From Acidovorax temperans (GTDB lineage: Bacteria; Pseudomonadota; Gammaproteobacteria; Burkholderiales; Burkholderiaceae_C), in the NCBI RefSeq assembly GCF_006716905.1, contig NZ_VFPV01000001.1:177501-241500 (forward strand): a stretch of 64,000 nucleotides of DNA, given 5' to 3'. A program made the position numbers and the translations under genes. The number at the start of each line of letters is the position of its first letter. The first letter of the stretch is position 1. Under the pieces are notes generated by a model, which had not been told where the DNA came from, did not search any database, and saw nothing but the letters and a program-made list of their open reading frames with translations. Below are positions 9,817 to 18,898 of the stretch, one piece after another.

Positions 9817-9820
9817 ATCA

Positions 9821-9855
9821 AAAACCCTGCACTGCAAAGTGCAGGGTTTTTTTTT
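9821..9855 (+). terminator. Rho-independent terminator of the tRNA-Asn unit
   Basis: AAAACCCTGCACT pairs with AGTGCAGGGTTTT around a short GCAA loop and is followed by a run of T. It begins 5 bases after the second tRNA. Confidence 0.92.
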
Positions 9856-9969
9856 GCCCGAACATCTATGCAGACGACAAATACGGAATCATGACCAACT
9901 CCGTCTAAAACGCTAGGGTCTGTTGAGAATCATTCTGAGATGCGTGAATGGATGTGATGCAATAGGCGC

Positions 9970-10320
9970 ATGAGCATTCGATGGGTACTGACAGACGAGC
10001 AATGGGCCAAGATGGAGCCTCAATGCCTTGGCAAGCCAAGTGATCCTGGACGCAGCGGCACAGACAACCGCCGCTTCGTTGAGGCAGTGCTGTGGATTGC
10101 CCGCACAGGCAGCCCCTGGCGAGACCTGCCGCCAGAGTTCGGCAAGTGGAACACGGTGTTCAAACGCTTTAGAGACTGGGTTAAGGCCGATGTGTTCCAA
10201 CGTCTGTTCGATGCAGTGAGCGAGCAGCCGGACATGGAATATGCGATGGTGGATGCCACGATTGTGAAAGTGCATCGGCACGGCCAGGGGGCAAAAGGGG
10301 GACTTCGGGCCAGGCCATAG
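9970..10320 (+). CDS. IS427-like transposase, first frame (orfA)
   Basis: 116-residue N-terminal half of a DDE transposase: MSIRWVLTDEQWAKMEPQCLGKP, ARTGSPWRDLPPEFGKWNTVFKRFRDW and the first catalytic Asp in AMVDATIVKVHRHGQGAKGG. After that the frame runs into a nonsense tail and a TAG at 10318-10320. Shifting -1 at the run AAAAGGGGG (near 10290) restores T-S-G-Q-A-I-G-H-S-R-G-G and leads into the second frame. This is the usual two-frame layout of the subgroup. Confidence 0.85.
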   Translation: MSIRWVLTDEQWAKMEPQCLGKPSDPGRSGTDNRRFVEAVLWIARTGSPWRDLPPEFGKWNTVFKRFRDWVKADVFQRLFDAVSEQPDMEYAMVDATIVKVHRHGQGAKGGLRARP

Positions 10321-10337
10321 GCCACTCGAGGGGCGGC

Positions 10338-10724
10338 ATGACCACGAAGATACTGGCGCTGACGGATGCATTGGGCAATCTGGTGAAGTTCGTCTTGATG
10401 CCAGGGCAGCGCCACGACACCAAAGGGGTCAGAGAGCTGATTGCCGATGTGCGCTTTGATGCCTTGCTTGCCGACAAGGCCTTCGATGTGAATTGGCTGA
10501 TCCAGGAGTTGGGTAAGCGCGGGGCGCAGGTGGTGATCTCACAGATGCCCCGCAGGAGAGCGCCACTGGAGATTGACCTGGAGGTCTACAAATGGCGCCA
10601 CTTGATCGAGAACTTCTTTTGCAAGCTCAAGGAGTTCAAACGTATCGCAATGCGCAGCGACAAGACGGATAGCAGCTTCGCAGCGATGATCTATCTCGCA
10701 GCTGGGGTTATCAACTCTCGGTAA
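10338..10724 (+). CDS. IS427-like transposase, second frame (orfB)
   Basis: 128-residue C-terminal half carrying the second Asp in ALLADKAFDVNWLI and the Glu in IENFFCKLKEFKRIAMRSDKTDSSF, the Y-(2)-R-(3)-E-(6)-K type motif of IS5-family transposases. Probably made as an orfA-orfB fusion by -1 frameshifting or transcript slippage at the A4G5 run rather than from its own ATG. Confidence 0.82.
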   Translation: MTTKILALTDALGNLVKFVLMPGQRHDTKGVRELIADVRFDALLADKAFDVNWLIQELGKRGAQVVISQMPRRRAPLEIDLEVYKWRHLIENFFCKLKEFKRIAMRSDKTDSSFAAMIYLAAGVINSR

Positions 10725-10789
10725 TTCTCAACAGACCCTAGCTTAGTCACACTTGAACCGCTCGCTGAAGATTTCTATCTGCATAACCT

Positions 10790-11530
10790 ATGGACGTCGC
10801 ACTGCCTTGGCTCGCCCCTGGGGACCCATTCCCCACACCTGAATCCGCATGGGGACTTGATACACCGGCGCCGGGACTACTGGCCGCAGGCGGCACACTC
10901 GATACCGAGACTTTGTGTCGTGCCTACGCTCAAGGTACCTTTCCCTGGTTTAGCCATGGTCAGCCCATTCTCTGGTGGGCTCCAGACCCACGGATGGTGC
11001 TCCAGGTGAACCAGTTCAAGCTACACCCTTCGTTGCGCAAGACTCTCAAAAAATTCCAAAAATCGCCAGAGTGCTCAGTCACTGTAGACAAGGCGTTCTC
11101 ACGGGTGATCCGAACTTGCGCCACCCAGAGCAGAAAAGGTCAAAACGGTACTTGGATCGTTCCATCCATGGTGGAGGCATATGAACAACTTCATGCCCTG
11201 GGCGTGGCGCACAGCGTGGAAACCTGGGTCGATGACAGGTTAATCGGAGGTCTTTACTTCGTAGCACTGGGCAAGGCGGTGTTCGGCGAATCCATGTTTG
11301 CACATGTGACAGACGCCTCGAAAATTGCACTGGCTGCATTGGTGTGCATCGCAAAAGCGCAGGGCGTGCCTTGGATCGACTGTCAACAAAACACCAGACA
11401 CCTGGCATCTTTGGGGGCAGCAGAAATACCACGCAAAGCATTCGTTGCTGACATTCAGGCCCTTTCAAGCGAACCGGACCCTCAATGGTTTTTTGAATCC
11501 GTATACTGGTCGCAGTTACTGTCCCGCTGA
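10790..11530 (+). CDS. aat: Leucyl/phenylalanyl-tRNA--protein transferase
   Basis: 246-residue cytoplasmic enzyme that adds Leu or Phe from aminoacyl-tRNA to proteins with N-terminal Arg or Lys, marking them for ClpS/ClpAP. Family motifs seen: [91 protein letters not shown]. Length is typical. The stop at 11530 lies 8 bases before bpt, so the pair forms a two-gene N-degron operon. The second IS lies just upstream and could affect its promoter. Confidence 0.96.
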   Translation: MDVALPWLAPGDPFPTPESAWGLDTPAPGLLAAGGTLDTETLCRAYAQGTFPWFSHGQPILWWAPDPRMVLQVNQFKLHPSLRKTLKKFQKSPECSVTVDKAFSRVIRTCATQSRKGQNGTWIVPSMVEAYEQLHALGVAHSVETWVDDRLIGGLYFVALGKAVFGESMFAHVTDASKIALAALVCIAKAQGVPWIDCQQNTRHLASLGAAEIPRKAFVADIQALSSEPDPQWFFESVYWSQLLSR

Positions 11531-11538
11531 AACAAGGC

Positions 11539-12282
11539 ATGACGCAACTCAATGACCTGCCACTGCACACGCTGCAGTACTACGCTACGGCGCCCTACCC
11601 CTGCAGCTACCTGCCAGACAGGGTGGCACGCTCGCAAGTAGCAACCCCCAGCCACCTCATTCAGAATTCCGTTTATTCGGACTTGGTGAACAAGGGATTC
11701 AGGCGCAGCGGCATGTTCACTTACCGCCCATATTGCGATGGCTGCCAAGCCTGCAAGCCATTGCGCATCGTCGCTGATGAGTTTTTGCCTGATCGCAGTC
11801 AGCTAAGGGCGCAGGCACGCCATCAGCACCTGCAAGCCCACATCTTGCGTTTGTGCTTCCTTCCCGAGCACTATCAGCTGTACCAGCGCTACCAAAAAGC
11901 CCGACATCCTGGTGGCGGTATGGATCAGGACAATATTGACCAGTACACGCAGTTTCTGCTGCAAAGCAGAGTCAATTCGCGATTGGTGGAATTTCGAGAG
12001 CCAGGGCATGACGGCATACCGGGAACACTCAAAATGGTCTCCATTCTCGATGTGCTAGATGACGGGATTTCGGCGGTCTACACGTTCTTTGAGCCAGATG
12101 AGCGTTCAAGCTACGGGACTTACAACGTGCTCTGGCAGGTAGCACAGGCACGAAAACTGAGCCTCCCTTATGTTTACTTGGGGTATTGGATCCAAGAAAG
12201 CCCAAAGATGGCTTACAAAGCCCGCTTCAAACCCAGCGAAATCCTGGAAGACCAGCGCTGGCAGCGACAGGCATCTGGCTGA
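11539..12282 (+). CDS. bpt: Aspartate/glutamate leucyltransferase (bacterial N-end rule)
   Basis: 247 residues of the Bpt/ATE family, which transfers Leu to proteins with N-terminal Asp or Glu. The N-terminal motif is present ([21 protein letters not shown]), as are the cysteine pair in [27 protein letters not shown], and the C-terminal [22 protein letters not shown]. Placed directly after aat; with it, both basic and acidic secondary destabilising residues can be converted to primary ones. Confidence 0.95.
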   Translation: MTQLNDLPLHTLQYYATAPYPCSYLPDRVARSQVATPSHLIQNSVYSDLVNKGFRRSGMFTYRPYCDGCQACKPLRIVADEFLPDRSQLRAQARHQHLQAHILRLCFLPEHYQLYQRYQKARHPGGGMDQDNIDQYTQFLLQSRVNSRLVEFREPGHDGIPGTLKMVSILDVLDDGISAVYTFFEPDERSSYGTYNVLWQVAQARKLSLPYVYLGYWIQESPKMAYKARFKPSEILEDQRWQRQASG

Positions 12283-12348
12283 CACTCACGCAAGGCGGGA
12301 TCACATTTCACAAGGTAAGATGCAGTAGCACATGCTGCGTCATAGCCC

Positions 12349-13143
12349 ATGAAAAAAATAGATTCAGATATCCCAGCGAAACCAAGCGTACAAGTCCTTG
12401 AACGGATGTTTACCCTGATAGATGTCTTGGCCTCACGCGAAGATGCCATCTCATTGAAGGAAATCAGTGAAAAGACAGGGCTGCACCCCTCCACCACACA
12501 CCGCATCCTGAACGACTTGACCATCGGTCGATTTGTTGATCGACCAGAATCTGGCAGCTATCGCCTAGGAATGCGCCTGTTGGAGCTGGGCAATCTCGTC
12601 AAAGCCCGCTTGAGCGTGCGAGATGCTGCATTGGTGCCTATGCGCAACCTGCACAAGCTCATCCAACAACCCGTCAACCTGAGCATGCGCCAAGGAGACG
12701 AAATTGTTTACATCGAACGGGCCTACAGTGAGCGATCTGGTATGCAAGTGGTTCGCGCCATTGGCGGCAGAGCGCCTTTGCACTTAACCTCTACCGGAAA
12801 ATTATTTCTGGCACTGGATGACCCGCAACGCGTACGCGCTTACGCAACCCGTACTGGGCTGGCCGGGCATACCCGCAACAGCATTACCCAACTACCCATT
12901 TTGGAGCGCGAGTTGGCAAAAGCACGGCAATATGGCATTGCCCGCGACAACGAAGAACTGGAATTGGGCGTTCGATGCATTGCCGCCGGCGTTTATGACG
13001 ACCAAGGCAAACTGGTGGCAGGCCTTTCGATTTCTGCACCAGCGGATCGGCTGGACGAAGGCTGGCTACCAAAACTTCAGGCCACAGCGCAAGAAATTTC
13101 ATTGGCACTGGGATACACGCCCGACCGCACAGCGAGCCCCTGA
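12349..13143 (+). CDS. IclR-family transcriptional regulator
   Basis: 264 residues. An N-terminal winged helix-turn-helix (residues about 13-75: VQVLERMFTLIDVLA, SLKEISEKTGLHPSTTHRILNDL) is followed by the IclR effector-binding domain (VNLSMRQGDEIVYIERAYSERSGMQVVRAIGGRAPLHLTSTGKLFLA through GVRCIAAGVYDDQGKLVAGLSISAP). Single gene 66 bases after bpt; no adjacent catabolic operon reveals its ligand. In Comamonadaceae similar regulators often stand beside pbpG, so it may be a general regulator. Specific function unknown. Confidence 0.9.
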   Translation: MKKIDSDIPAKPSVQVLERMFTLIDVLASREDAISLKEISEKTGLHPSTTHRILNDLTIGRFVDRPESGSYRLGMRLLELGNLVKARLSVRDAALVPMRNLHKLIQQPVNLSMRQGDEIVYIERAYSERSGMQVVRAIGGRAPLHLTSTGKLFLALDDPQRVRAYATRTGLAGHTRNSITQLPILERELAKARQYGIARDNEELELGVRCIAAGVYDDQGKLVAGLSISAPADRLDEGWLPKLQATAQEISLALGYTPDRTASP

Positions 13144-13150
13144 AATAGCA

Positions 13151-13181
13151 AAGCCCAGGGCACCTTCGATACCCTGGGCTT
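13151..13181. terminator. Hairpin between convergent iclR-family gene and pbpG
   Basis: AAGCCCAGGG pairs with CCCTGGGCTT around a short loop in the 53-base gap between convergent genes. T-runs are weak on both sides, so a bidirectional terminator is likely but not certain. Confidence 0.65.
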
Positions 13182-13196
13182 CAAAAGCGCCGGCTA

Positions 13197-14318
13197 TCAA
13201 CCGTGGCTTCCTTTTTGGGCCGTCATCTTGGGCGCTCCAAAAGCGCGGGCTGACTCCACCCAGTTTCTCACCCGCTCTGCATCTCCCAGACGGCTGAACT
13301 TACCCGCAGAGTCCAGGAAAACCATGATCAGCTTGCGTCCTGCAACCTCGGCCTGCATCACCAAGCAACGACCGGCTTCGGAGATGTAGCCTGTCTTCTG
13401 AAGACCGATGTCCCAAGTAGGGTTTTTCACCAGACCATTCGTGTTGTTGTACTGCAGCGTCTTGCGCCCTACAGCCACTTCATAGCTGGGCGACGTAGAC
13501 AACTCCCGCAGCACTGGATCCCCATGAGCCACATTCACCAGGGTGGCTAGGTCACGTGCACTGGCTTGGTTCTGGCTTGATAAACCAGTCGGTTCCACAT
13601 AACGCGTATCTGTCATGCCAAGCATGCGAGCCTTCGCGTTCATGAGGCTCACGAACGTAGCCAAGCCGCCGGGGTAAGTACGTCCAAGGGCATGCGCCGC
13701 ACGATTCTCGCTGGACATCAACGCCAAGTGGAGCATCTCGCCACGGGTCAGGGTAGTGCCTACGCTCAAACGGGACCGGCTTCCCTTTTCTGTATCTACA
13801 TCATCCTGGGTGATGGTAATGGGTTCATCCATCGGTAACTTGGCCTCGCTGATGATGAGACCTGTCATCAGTTTGGTGAGGGATGCAATCGGCAAAACAG
13901 CATGATCGTTCTTGCTCAGCAACACTTCACTCGTGTCTTGGTCAATGACCAAGGCAACGCTCGACTTCAAATCCAAGGGATCAGACACCTCATGCAACCC
14001 AGCCATCTGCCCAAATGACAACTTGGCCGGGACCGCCGGAGCACGCGAAACAGCCGAAGCCTTGACGGGGCGAACCCCGGCTTTCGCACTCACGCGCCGA
14101 CGGTCGTTGGCCTGGCGATCAGAAGAACGCAGGGTCACGGCCACACGGCGATCAGCAGTTTTTTTGGTGGAGGCGGTGGCTGAAGGTGCCACCTTTTTGA
14201 CGGTAGCTCGCTTGCGCTCTGCGGCATTTGCAGAGGGGGCGATGAGCGCGGAACTGACGATGACAAGACCCAAGATGGAGGCAATCCGGCTCACTGCGGT
14301 GCGAAAGCGATGTTGCAT
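13197..14318 (-). CDS. pbpG: D-alanyl-D-alanine endopeptidase (PBP7-type, S11 family)
   Basis: 373-residue periplasmic serine peptidase that cuts cross-links in peptidoglycan. An N-terminal signal peptide (hydrophobic ASILGLVIVSSALIAPSANA) is followed by a Lys/Arg/Ala-rich linker to about residue 85. The S11 catalytic domain follows, with SxxK in IASLTKLMTG, SxN in MSSENRAAHALG and KTG in GLQKTGYISEAGRCLVMQA. The basic linker is longer than in E. coli PBP7. It lies downstream of leuA on the same strand but is separated by a strong terminator. Confidence 0.92.
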   Translation of the reverse strand: MQHRFRTAVSRIASILGLVIVSSALIAPSANAAERKRATVKKVAPSATASTKKTADRRVAVTLRSSDRQANDRRRVSAKAGVRPVKASAVSRAPAVPAKLSFGQMAGLHEVSDPLDLKSSVALVIDQDTSEVLLSKNDHAVLPIASLTKLMTGLIISEAKLPMDEPITITQDDVDTEKGSRSRLSVGTTLTRGEMLHLALMSSENRAAHALGRTYPGGLATFVSLMNAKARMLGMTDTRYVEPTGLSSQNQASARDLATLVNVAHGDPVLRELSTSPSYEVAVGRKTLQYNNTNGLVKNPTWDIGLQKTGYISEAGRCLVMQAEVAGRKLIMVFLDSAGKFSRLGDAERVRNWVESARAFGAPKMTAQKGSHG

Positions 14319-14361
14319 CCAGGTGCTCCAAACGTAAAGGAATGTGTGGCAGTGTACAGAA

Positions 14362-14402
14362 TCAAAAAAAGTCGCGCAAGATCAAGACCTTGCACGACTT
14401 TT
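14362..14402 (-). terminator. Rho-independent terminator of leuA
   Basis: Read on the minus strand, AAGTCGTGCAAG and CTTGCGCGACTT form a stem followed by seven T. It lies 32 bases after the leuA stop and upstream of pbpG. Confidence 0.9.
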
Positions 14403-14433
14403 AACGAAATTGGTTGAATTATAAATTGCTTAC

Positions 14434-15972
14434 TCAACCTTGGGCGGCCACTCTGTCTGCTTTACTTTGTAATTTATTCAGCGCGCTCAGATAAGCTTTG
14501 GCAGAGGCCACCACGATGTCAGGATCGGCACCCACGCCGTTGACGACGCGGCCGCTGTTTTGCAATCGCACCGTCACTTCGCCTTGACTCTCTGTGGAGC
14601 CACTGATGGCGTTCACAGAATAGAGCACCATCTCGGCACCACTTTTGACGTGCGACTCAATCGCCTTCAACGATGCGTCCACAGGACCGTTGCCAACAGA
14701 CTCTCCACGCACTTCCACGCCATCTACCGTGAAAACTACGCGGGCACGTGGCTGCTCACCAGTTTCACTTTGCTGAGCCAACGATACAAACCCATATTGC
14801 TCGCGCTCACTGGTAACACTCTCATCGCTCACCAGGGCCAGAATGTCCTCATCAAAGATCTCGCTCTTGCGATCAGCAAGTTCCTTGAAACGAGTGAACG
14901 CCGTGTTGAGTTCCGTCTCGCTCTCAAGACTGACGCCCAGTTCCTGCAAGCGTTGCTTAAAGGCGTTACGCCCGCTAAGCTTGCCCAGCACGATTTTGTT
15001 GGCACTCCAGCCCACGTCTTCCGCACGCATGATTTCGTAGGTGTCACGGGCCTTGAGCACACCGTCCTGGTGAATACCAGAAGCGTGTGCAAAAGCGTTG
15101 GCGCCGACCACCGCCTTGTTGGGCTGCACCACAAAGCCAGTGGTCTGGCTGACCATGCGGCTGGCCGCCACGATGTGCTGGGTGTCGATCGCCAAATCCA
15201 GGTTGAAGTAATCACGACGGGTTTTGATGGCCATGACCACTTCTTCCAACGAGCAATTACCAGCGCGTTCGCCCAGCCCGTTGATAGTGCATTCCACCTG
15301 ACGCGCACCACCAATCATCACGCCAGCCAGCGAGTTGGCTACAGCCATGCCCAAGTCGTTGTGGCAGTGCACAGACCAGATGGCCTTGTCGCTATTGGGA
15401 ATACGCTCACGCAGCGTTTTGATGAAGTTGCCGTACAGCTCAGGAATTGCGTAGCCCACCGTATCAGGCACGTTGATGGTAGTTGCACCCTCCGCGATGA
15501 CCGCCTCCAGCACACGGCACAGAAAATCTGGCTCGCTGCGGTAGCCGTCCTCAGGGCTGAACTCGATGTCGGCCACCAAATTGCGCGCAAAGCGTACCGA
15601 TTGCTTTGCTTGCTCCAGCACCTGCTCCGGAGTCATGCGCAGCTTCTTCTCCATGTGCAACGGAGACGTGGCGATGAAGGTGTGAATGCGCGCTGAATTG
15701 GCACCCCTGAGAGCCTCGGCAGCACGGGAAATATCGCGGTCATTGGCGCGGGACAGCGAGCAAATGGTCGAGTCCTTGATGGCATTGGCGATGGACTGCA
15801 CTGCCTCAAAATCACCGTTCGAGCTGGCAGCAAACCCGGCTTCGATCACATCCACCTTCAGACGCTCCAGCTGGCGCGCAATGCGCAGCTTCTCGTCTTT
15901 GGTCATGGAAGCCCCGGGGGACTGTTCACCGTCACGCAAAGTGGTGTCGAAAATGATGAGTTTGTCTGCCAT
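14434..15972 (-). CDS. leuA: 2-isopropylmalate synthase
   Basis: 512-residue first enzyme of leucine synthesis, condensing acetyl-CoA with 2-ketoisovalerate. Start at 15972 ([20 protein letters not shown]), preceded by a good Shine-Dalgarno (ggagaga). An upstream in-frame ATG at 16029 would run back into the attenuator. Motifs: [32 protein letters not shown], the glycine-rich NGLGERAGN, and a C-terminal regulatory domain (from about residue 385) for Leu feedback. Preceded by a Leu-rich leader peptide and an attenuator hairpin, so expression is likely tuned by leucyl-tRNA supply. Confidence 0.96.
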   Translation of the reverse strand: MADKLIIFDTTLRDGEQSPGASMTKDEKLRIARQLERLKVDVIEAGFAASSNGDFEAVQSIANAIKDSTICSLSRANDRDISRAAEALRGANSARIHTFIATSPLHMEKKLRMTPEQVLEQAKQSVRFARNLVADIEFSPEDGYRSEPDFLCRVLEAVIAEGATTINVPDTVGYAIPELYGNFIKTLRERIPNSDKAIWSVHCHNDLGMAVANSLAGVMIGGARQVECTINGLGERAGNCSLEEVVMAIKTRRDYFNLDLAIDTQHIVAASRMVSQTTGFVVQPNKAVVGANAFAHASGIHQDGVLKARDTYEIMRAEDVGWSANKIVLGKLSGRNAFKQRLQELGVSLESETELNTAFTRFKELADRKSEIFDEDILALVSDESVTSEREQYGFVSLAQQSETGEQPRARVVFTVDGVEVRGESVGNGPVDASLKAIESHVKSGAEMVLYSVNAISGSTESQGEVTVRLQNSGRVVNGVGADPDIVVASAKAYLSALNKLQSKADRVAAQG

Positions 15973-16027
15973 GTCGTCTCTCCTGGTACTGGTGGGGTTA
16001 ACCCGCAACGCTTGAAATTGGATGCCC

Positions 16028-16064
16028 AAAGAAAAAGGCCCGTTGCGGGTGCATACGGGCCTTT
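16028..16064 (-). terminator. leuA attenuator (leader terminator)
   Basis: On the minus strand AAAGGCCCGT pairs with ACGGGCCTTT and is followed by further T and TTT, a textbook intrinsic terminator 56 bases before the leuA ATG and 23 bases after the leader-peptide stop. Its 5' arm (GCCCGT) can instead pair with ACGGGC inside the leader peptide coding region (16098-16103), giving an antiterminator. Confidence 0.88.
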
Positions 16065-16086
16065 GAGAAAAAGTGTGCGCGTGCGC

Positions 16087-16140
16087 CTACCGTCTCCGCC
16101 CGTGGGGAGATAGCAGTAGAGCCAGTGCAAACATATTCAT
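16087..16140 (-). CDS. leuL: leuA leader peptide (17 aa, Leu-rich)
   Basis: Short frame MNMFALALLLSPHGRRR followed by TAG. It has four Leu codons among residues 6-10 (CTG GCT CTA CTG CTA), two of them the CTA codon. It ends 23 bases before the attenuator hairpin. Its 3' half can form a hairpin (TCTCC...GGAGA, 16093-16110), and ACGGGC within it is complementary to the attenuator's 5' arm, as expected if ribosome stalling at the Leu codons favours antitermination. A second ATG two codons in could be the start. I see no strong ribosome binding site. The role is inferred from sequence logic. Confidence 0.8.
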   Translation of the reverse strand: MNMFALALLLSPHGRRR

Positions 16141-16179
16141 GCATTGCAATGTAGCACAAGTCATCCATCTGCCTTACCC

Positions 16180-17016
16180 TCATTTGTGAAGCCCACGCTC
16201 TTCGGGCTCATCGGTGGAGGTGCTGATCACACTGCTATGCTGACCCTTGGCCTTGCGCCAGGCATAAACGCCATAGCCGCTCATGCCATACAGAACAAAA
16301 ATGCCAAACAGCACGATGGGGGGATGGATATTGATGACGGCAATCACCAGCGCGATGAGCACGATGGCTGCGAAAGGCACGCTCTTTTTCATCTGCACGT
16401 CTTTGAAGCTGTAGAACGGCACATTGGTGACCATGGTGAGACCCGCATACAGCGTGAAGGCAAACATGATCCACGTGATCTGCGACCAGCTAAGCCAAGA
16501 ATCCTCACCCGGCCGCACGCCCAGTTCGGTCATCAACCAAATAAAGCCAGCCACCAACGCCGCAGCCGCAGGAGACGGCAGACCTTGGAAGTAACGTTTG
16601 TCCACGACCCCAGTGTTCACATTGAAGCGAGCCAGACGCAACGCAGCGCAAGCACAGTAGACAAACGCAGCAGTCCACCCCCACTTGCCCAAACCCTGCA
16701 ACGCCCACTCATAGGCAATCAAGGCCGGTGCGGCGCCAAACGACACCATGTCCGAGAGCGAATCCATCTGTTCGCCAAAGGCACTCTGGGTGTTGGTCAT
16801 GCGGGCCACGCGCCCATCCAGGCTATCGAGCACCATGGCACAGAAGACACCCACAGCGGCCATGTCGAAGCGGCCATTCATGGCCATCACAACGGAATAA
16901 AAGCCCCCAAACAAAGCCGCCAGCGTGAACAGATTGGGCAAGATATAGATACCCTTGCGCCGCTTGCGCACCGAGACACCGTGGTTGTTGCGGGACTCAT
17001 TGCCATCGTGCATCAA
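16180..17016 (-). CDS. pssA: CDP-diacylglycerol--serine O-phosphatidyltransferase
   Basis: 278-residue integral membrane enzyme making phosphatidylserine, precursor of phosphatidylethanolamine. The CDP-alcohol phosphatidyltransferase signature D-G-x2-A-R-x8-G-x3-D-x3-D is present as DSLDGRVARM...FGEQMDSLSD. About seven hydrophobic segments follow GIYILPNLFTLAALFGGFY. The first residues are basic (VRKRRKG), typical of this cytoplasm-facing N-terminus. It lies between ilvC (after a terminator) and the leuA leader, whose start codon is 40 bases past the pssA stop, so some leuA transcription could begin upstream of pssA. Confidence 0.95.
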   Translation of the reverse strand: MMHDGNESRNNHGVSVRKRRKGIYILPNLFTLAALFGGFYSVVMAMNGRFDMAAVGVFCAMVLDSLDGRVARMTNTQSAFGEQMDSLSDMVSFGAAPALIAYEWALQGLGKWGWTAAFVYCACAALRLARFNVNTGVVDKRYFQGLPSPAAAALVAGFIWLMTELGVRPGEDSWLSWSQITWIMFAFTLYAGLTMVTNVPFYSFKDVQMKKSVPFAAIVLIALVIAVINIHPPIVLFGIFVLYGMSGYGVYAWRKAKGQHSSVISTSTDEPEERGLHK

Positions 17017-17156
17017 ACAAACCTCCAGCGCTTTGTGGACAAGCGCAAACAGCTATTATATTTGTAGCAACGCAGAATCCCGGGAAGCTGCGATGTCCAC
17101 CACCCTCAAACGGGCAAAGGACGAGTGTAGCCGTTACCCATGCTGCGATCGACCAA

Positions 17157-17182
17157 TGAAAAGGGCCACCGAAGTGGCCCTT
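17157..17182 (-). terminator. Rho-independent terminator after ilvC
   Basis: On the minus strand AAGGGCCACTT and the complementary GTGGCCCTT form a stem followed by TTTC. It begins about 20 bases after the ilvC stop and separates ilvBHC from pssA-leuA. Confidence 0.85.
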
Positions 17183-17200
17183 GGATTCTGCAAGGCAAGA

Positions 17201-18759
<1,559 letters not shown>

Positions 18760-18841
18760 GATGATGAGATTCCTCTTTTCGCTGCCCTCCCCTGCGCACG
18801 GTAATGCGCAGGCTTGACAGACAATAGATTCGTCAAAAAAT

Positions 18842-18898
18842 GCTATCAATTAGATAGCTGCTAGCGCTTTACAGAAAAGCGCTGGAGGCCGATTTTGC
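18842..18898. repeat. Dispersed palindromic repeat, copy 1 (ilvB-ilvH gap)
   Basis: Carries GATAGCTGCTAGCGCTTT, a short loop, then AAAGCGCTGGAGGCC and ATTTTGCT. It matches the other copies in the window. The ilvB stop (TAA on the minus strand, 18899-18901) directly abuts it, so the element may have supplied or moved the ilvB end. Confidence 0.85.

Larger units (their letters stand above)
9916..10738 (+). mobile_element. IS5 family, IS427-like insertion sequence, about 823 bp
   Basis: Terminal inverted repeats gggtctgttgagaat (9916-9930) and its complement attctcaacagaccc (10724-10738) enclose a transposase split into two overlapping frames. Each end abuts TA (9914-9915 and 10739-10740), consistent with the TA target duplication of IS427-type elements. 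It is inserted between the tRNA terminator and aat and breaks no gene. Confidence 0.88.

Noticed and set aside
13183..13200. Another copy of the dispersed repeat at the pbpG stop
   Set aside because: AAAGCGCCGGCTATCAA matches only one arm; the other arm is replaced by the terminator hairpin, so it was not counted.
16144..17067. Plus-strand frame of 307 residues across pssA
   Set aside because: Antisense to a full CDP-alcohol phosphatidyltransferase with an intact signature.
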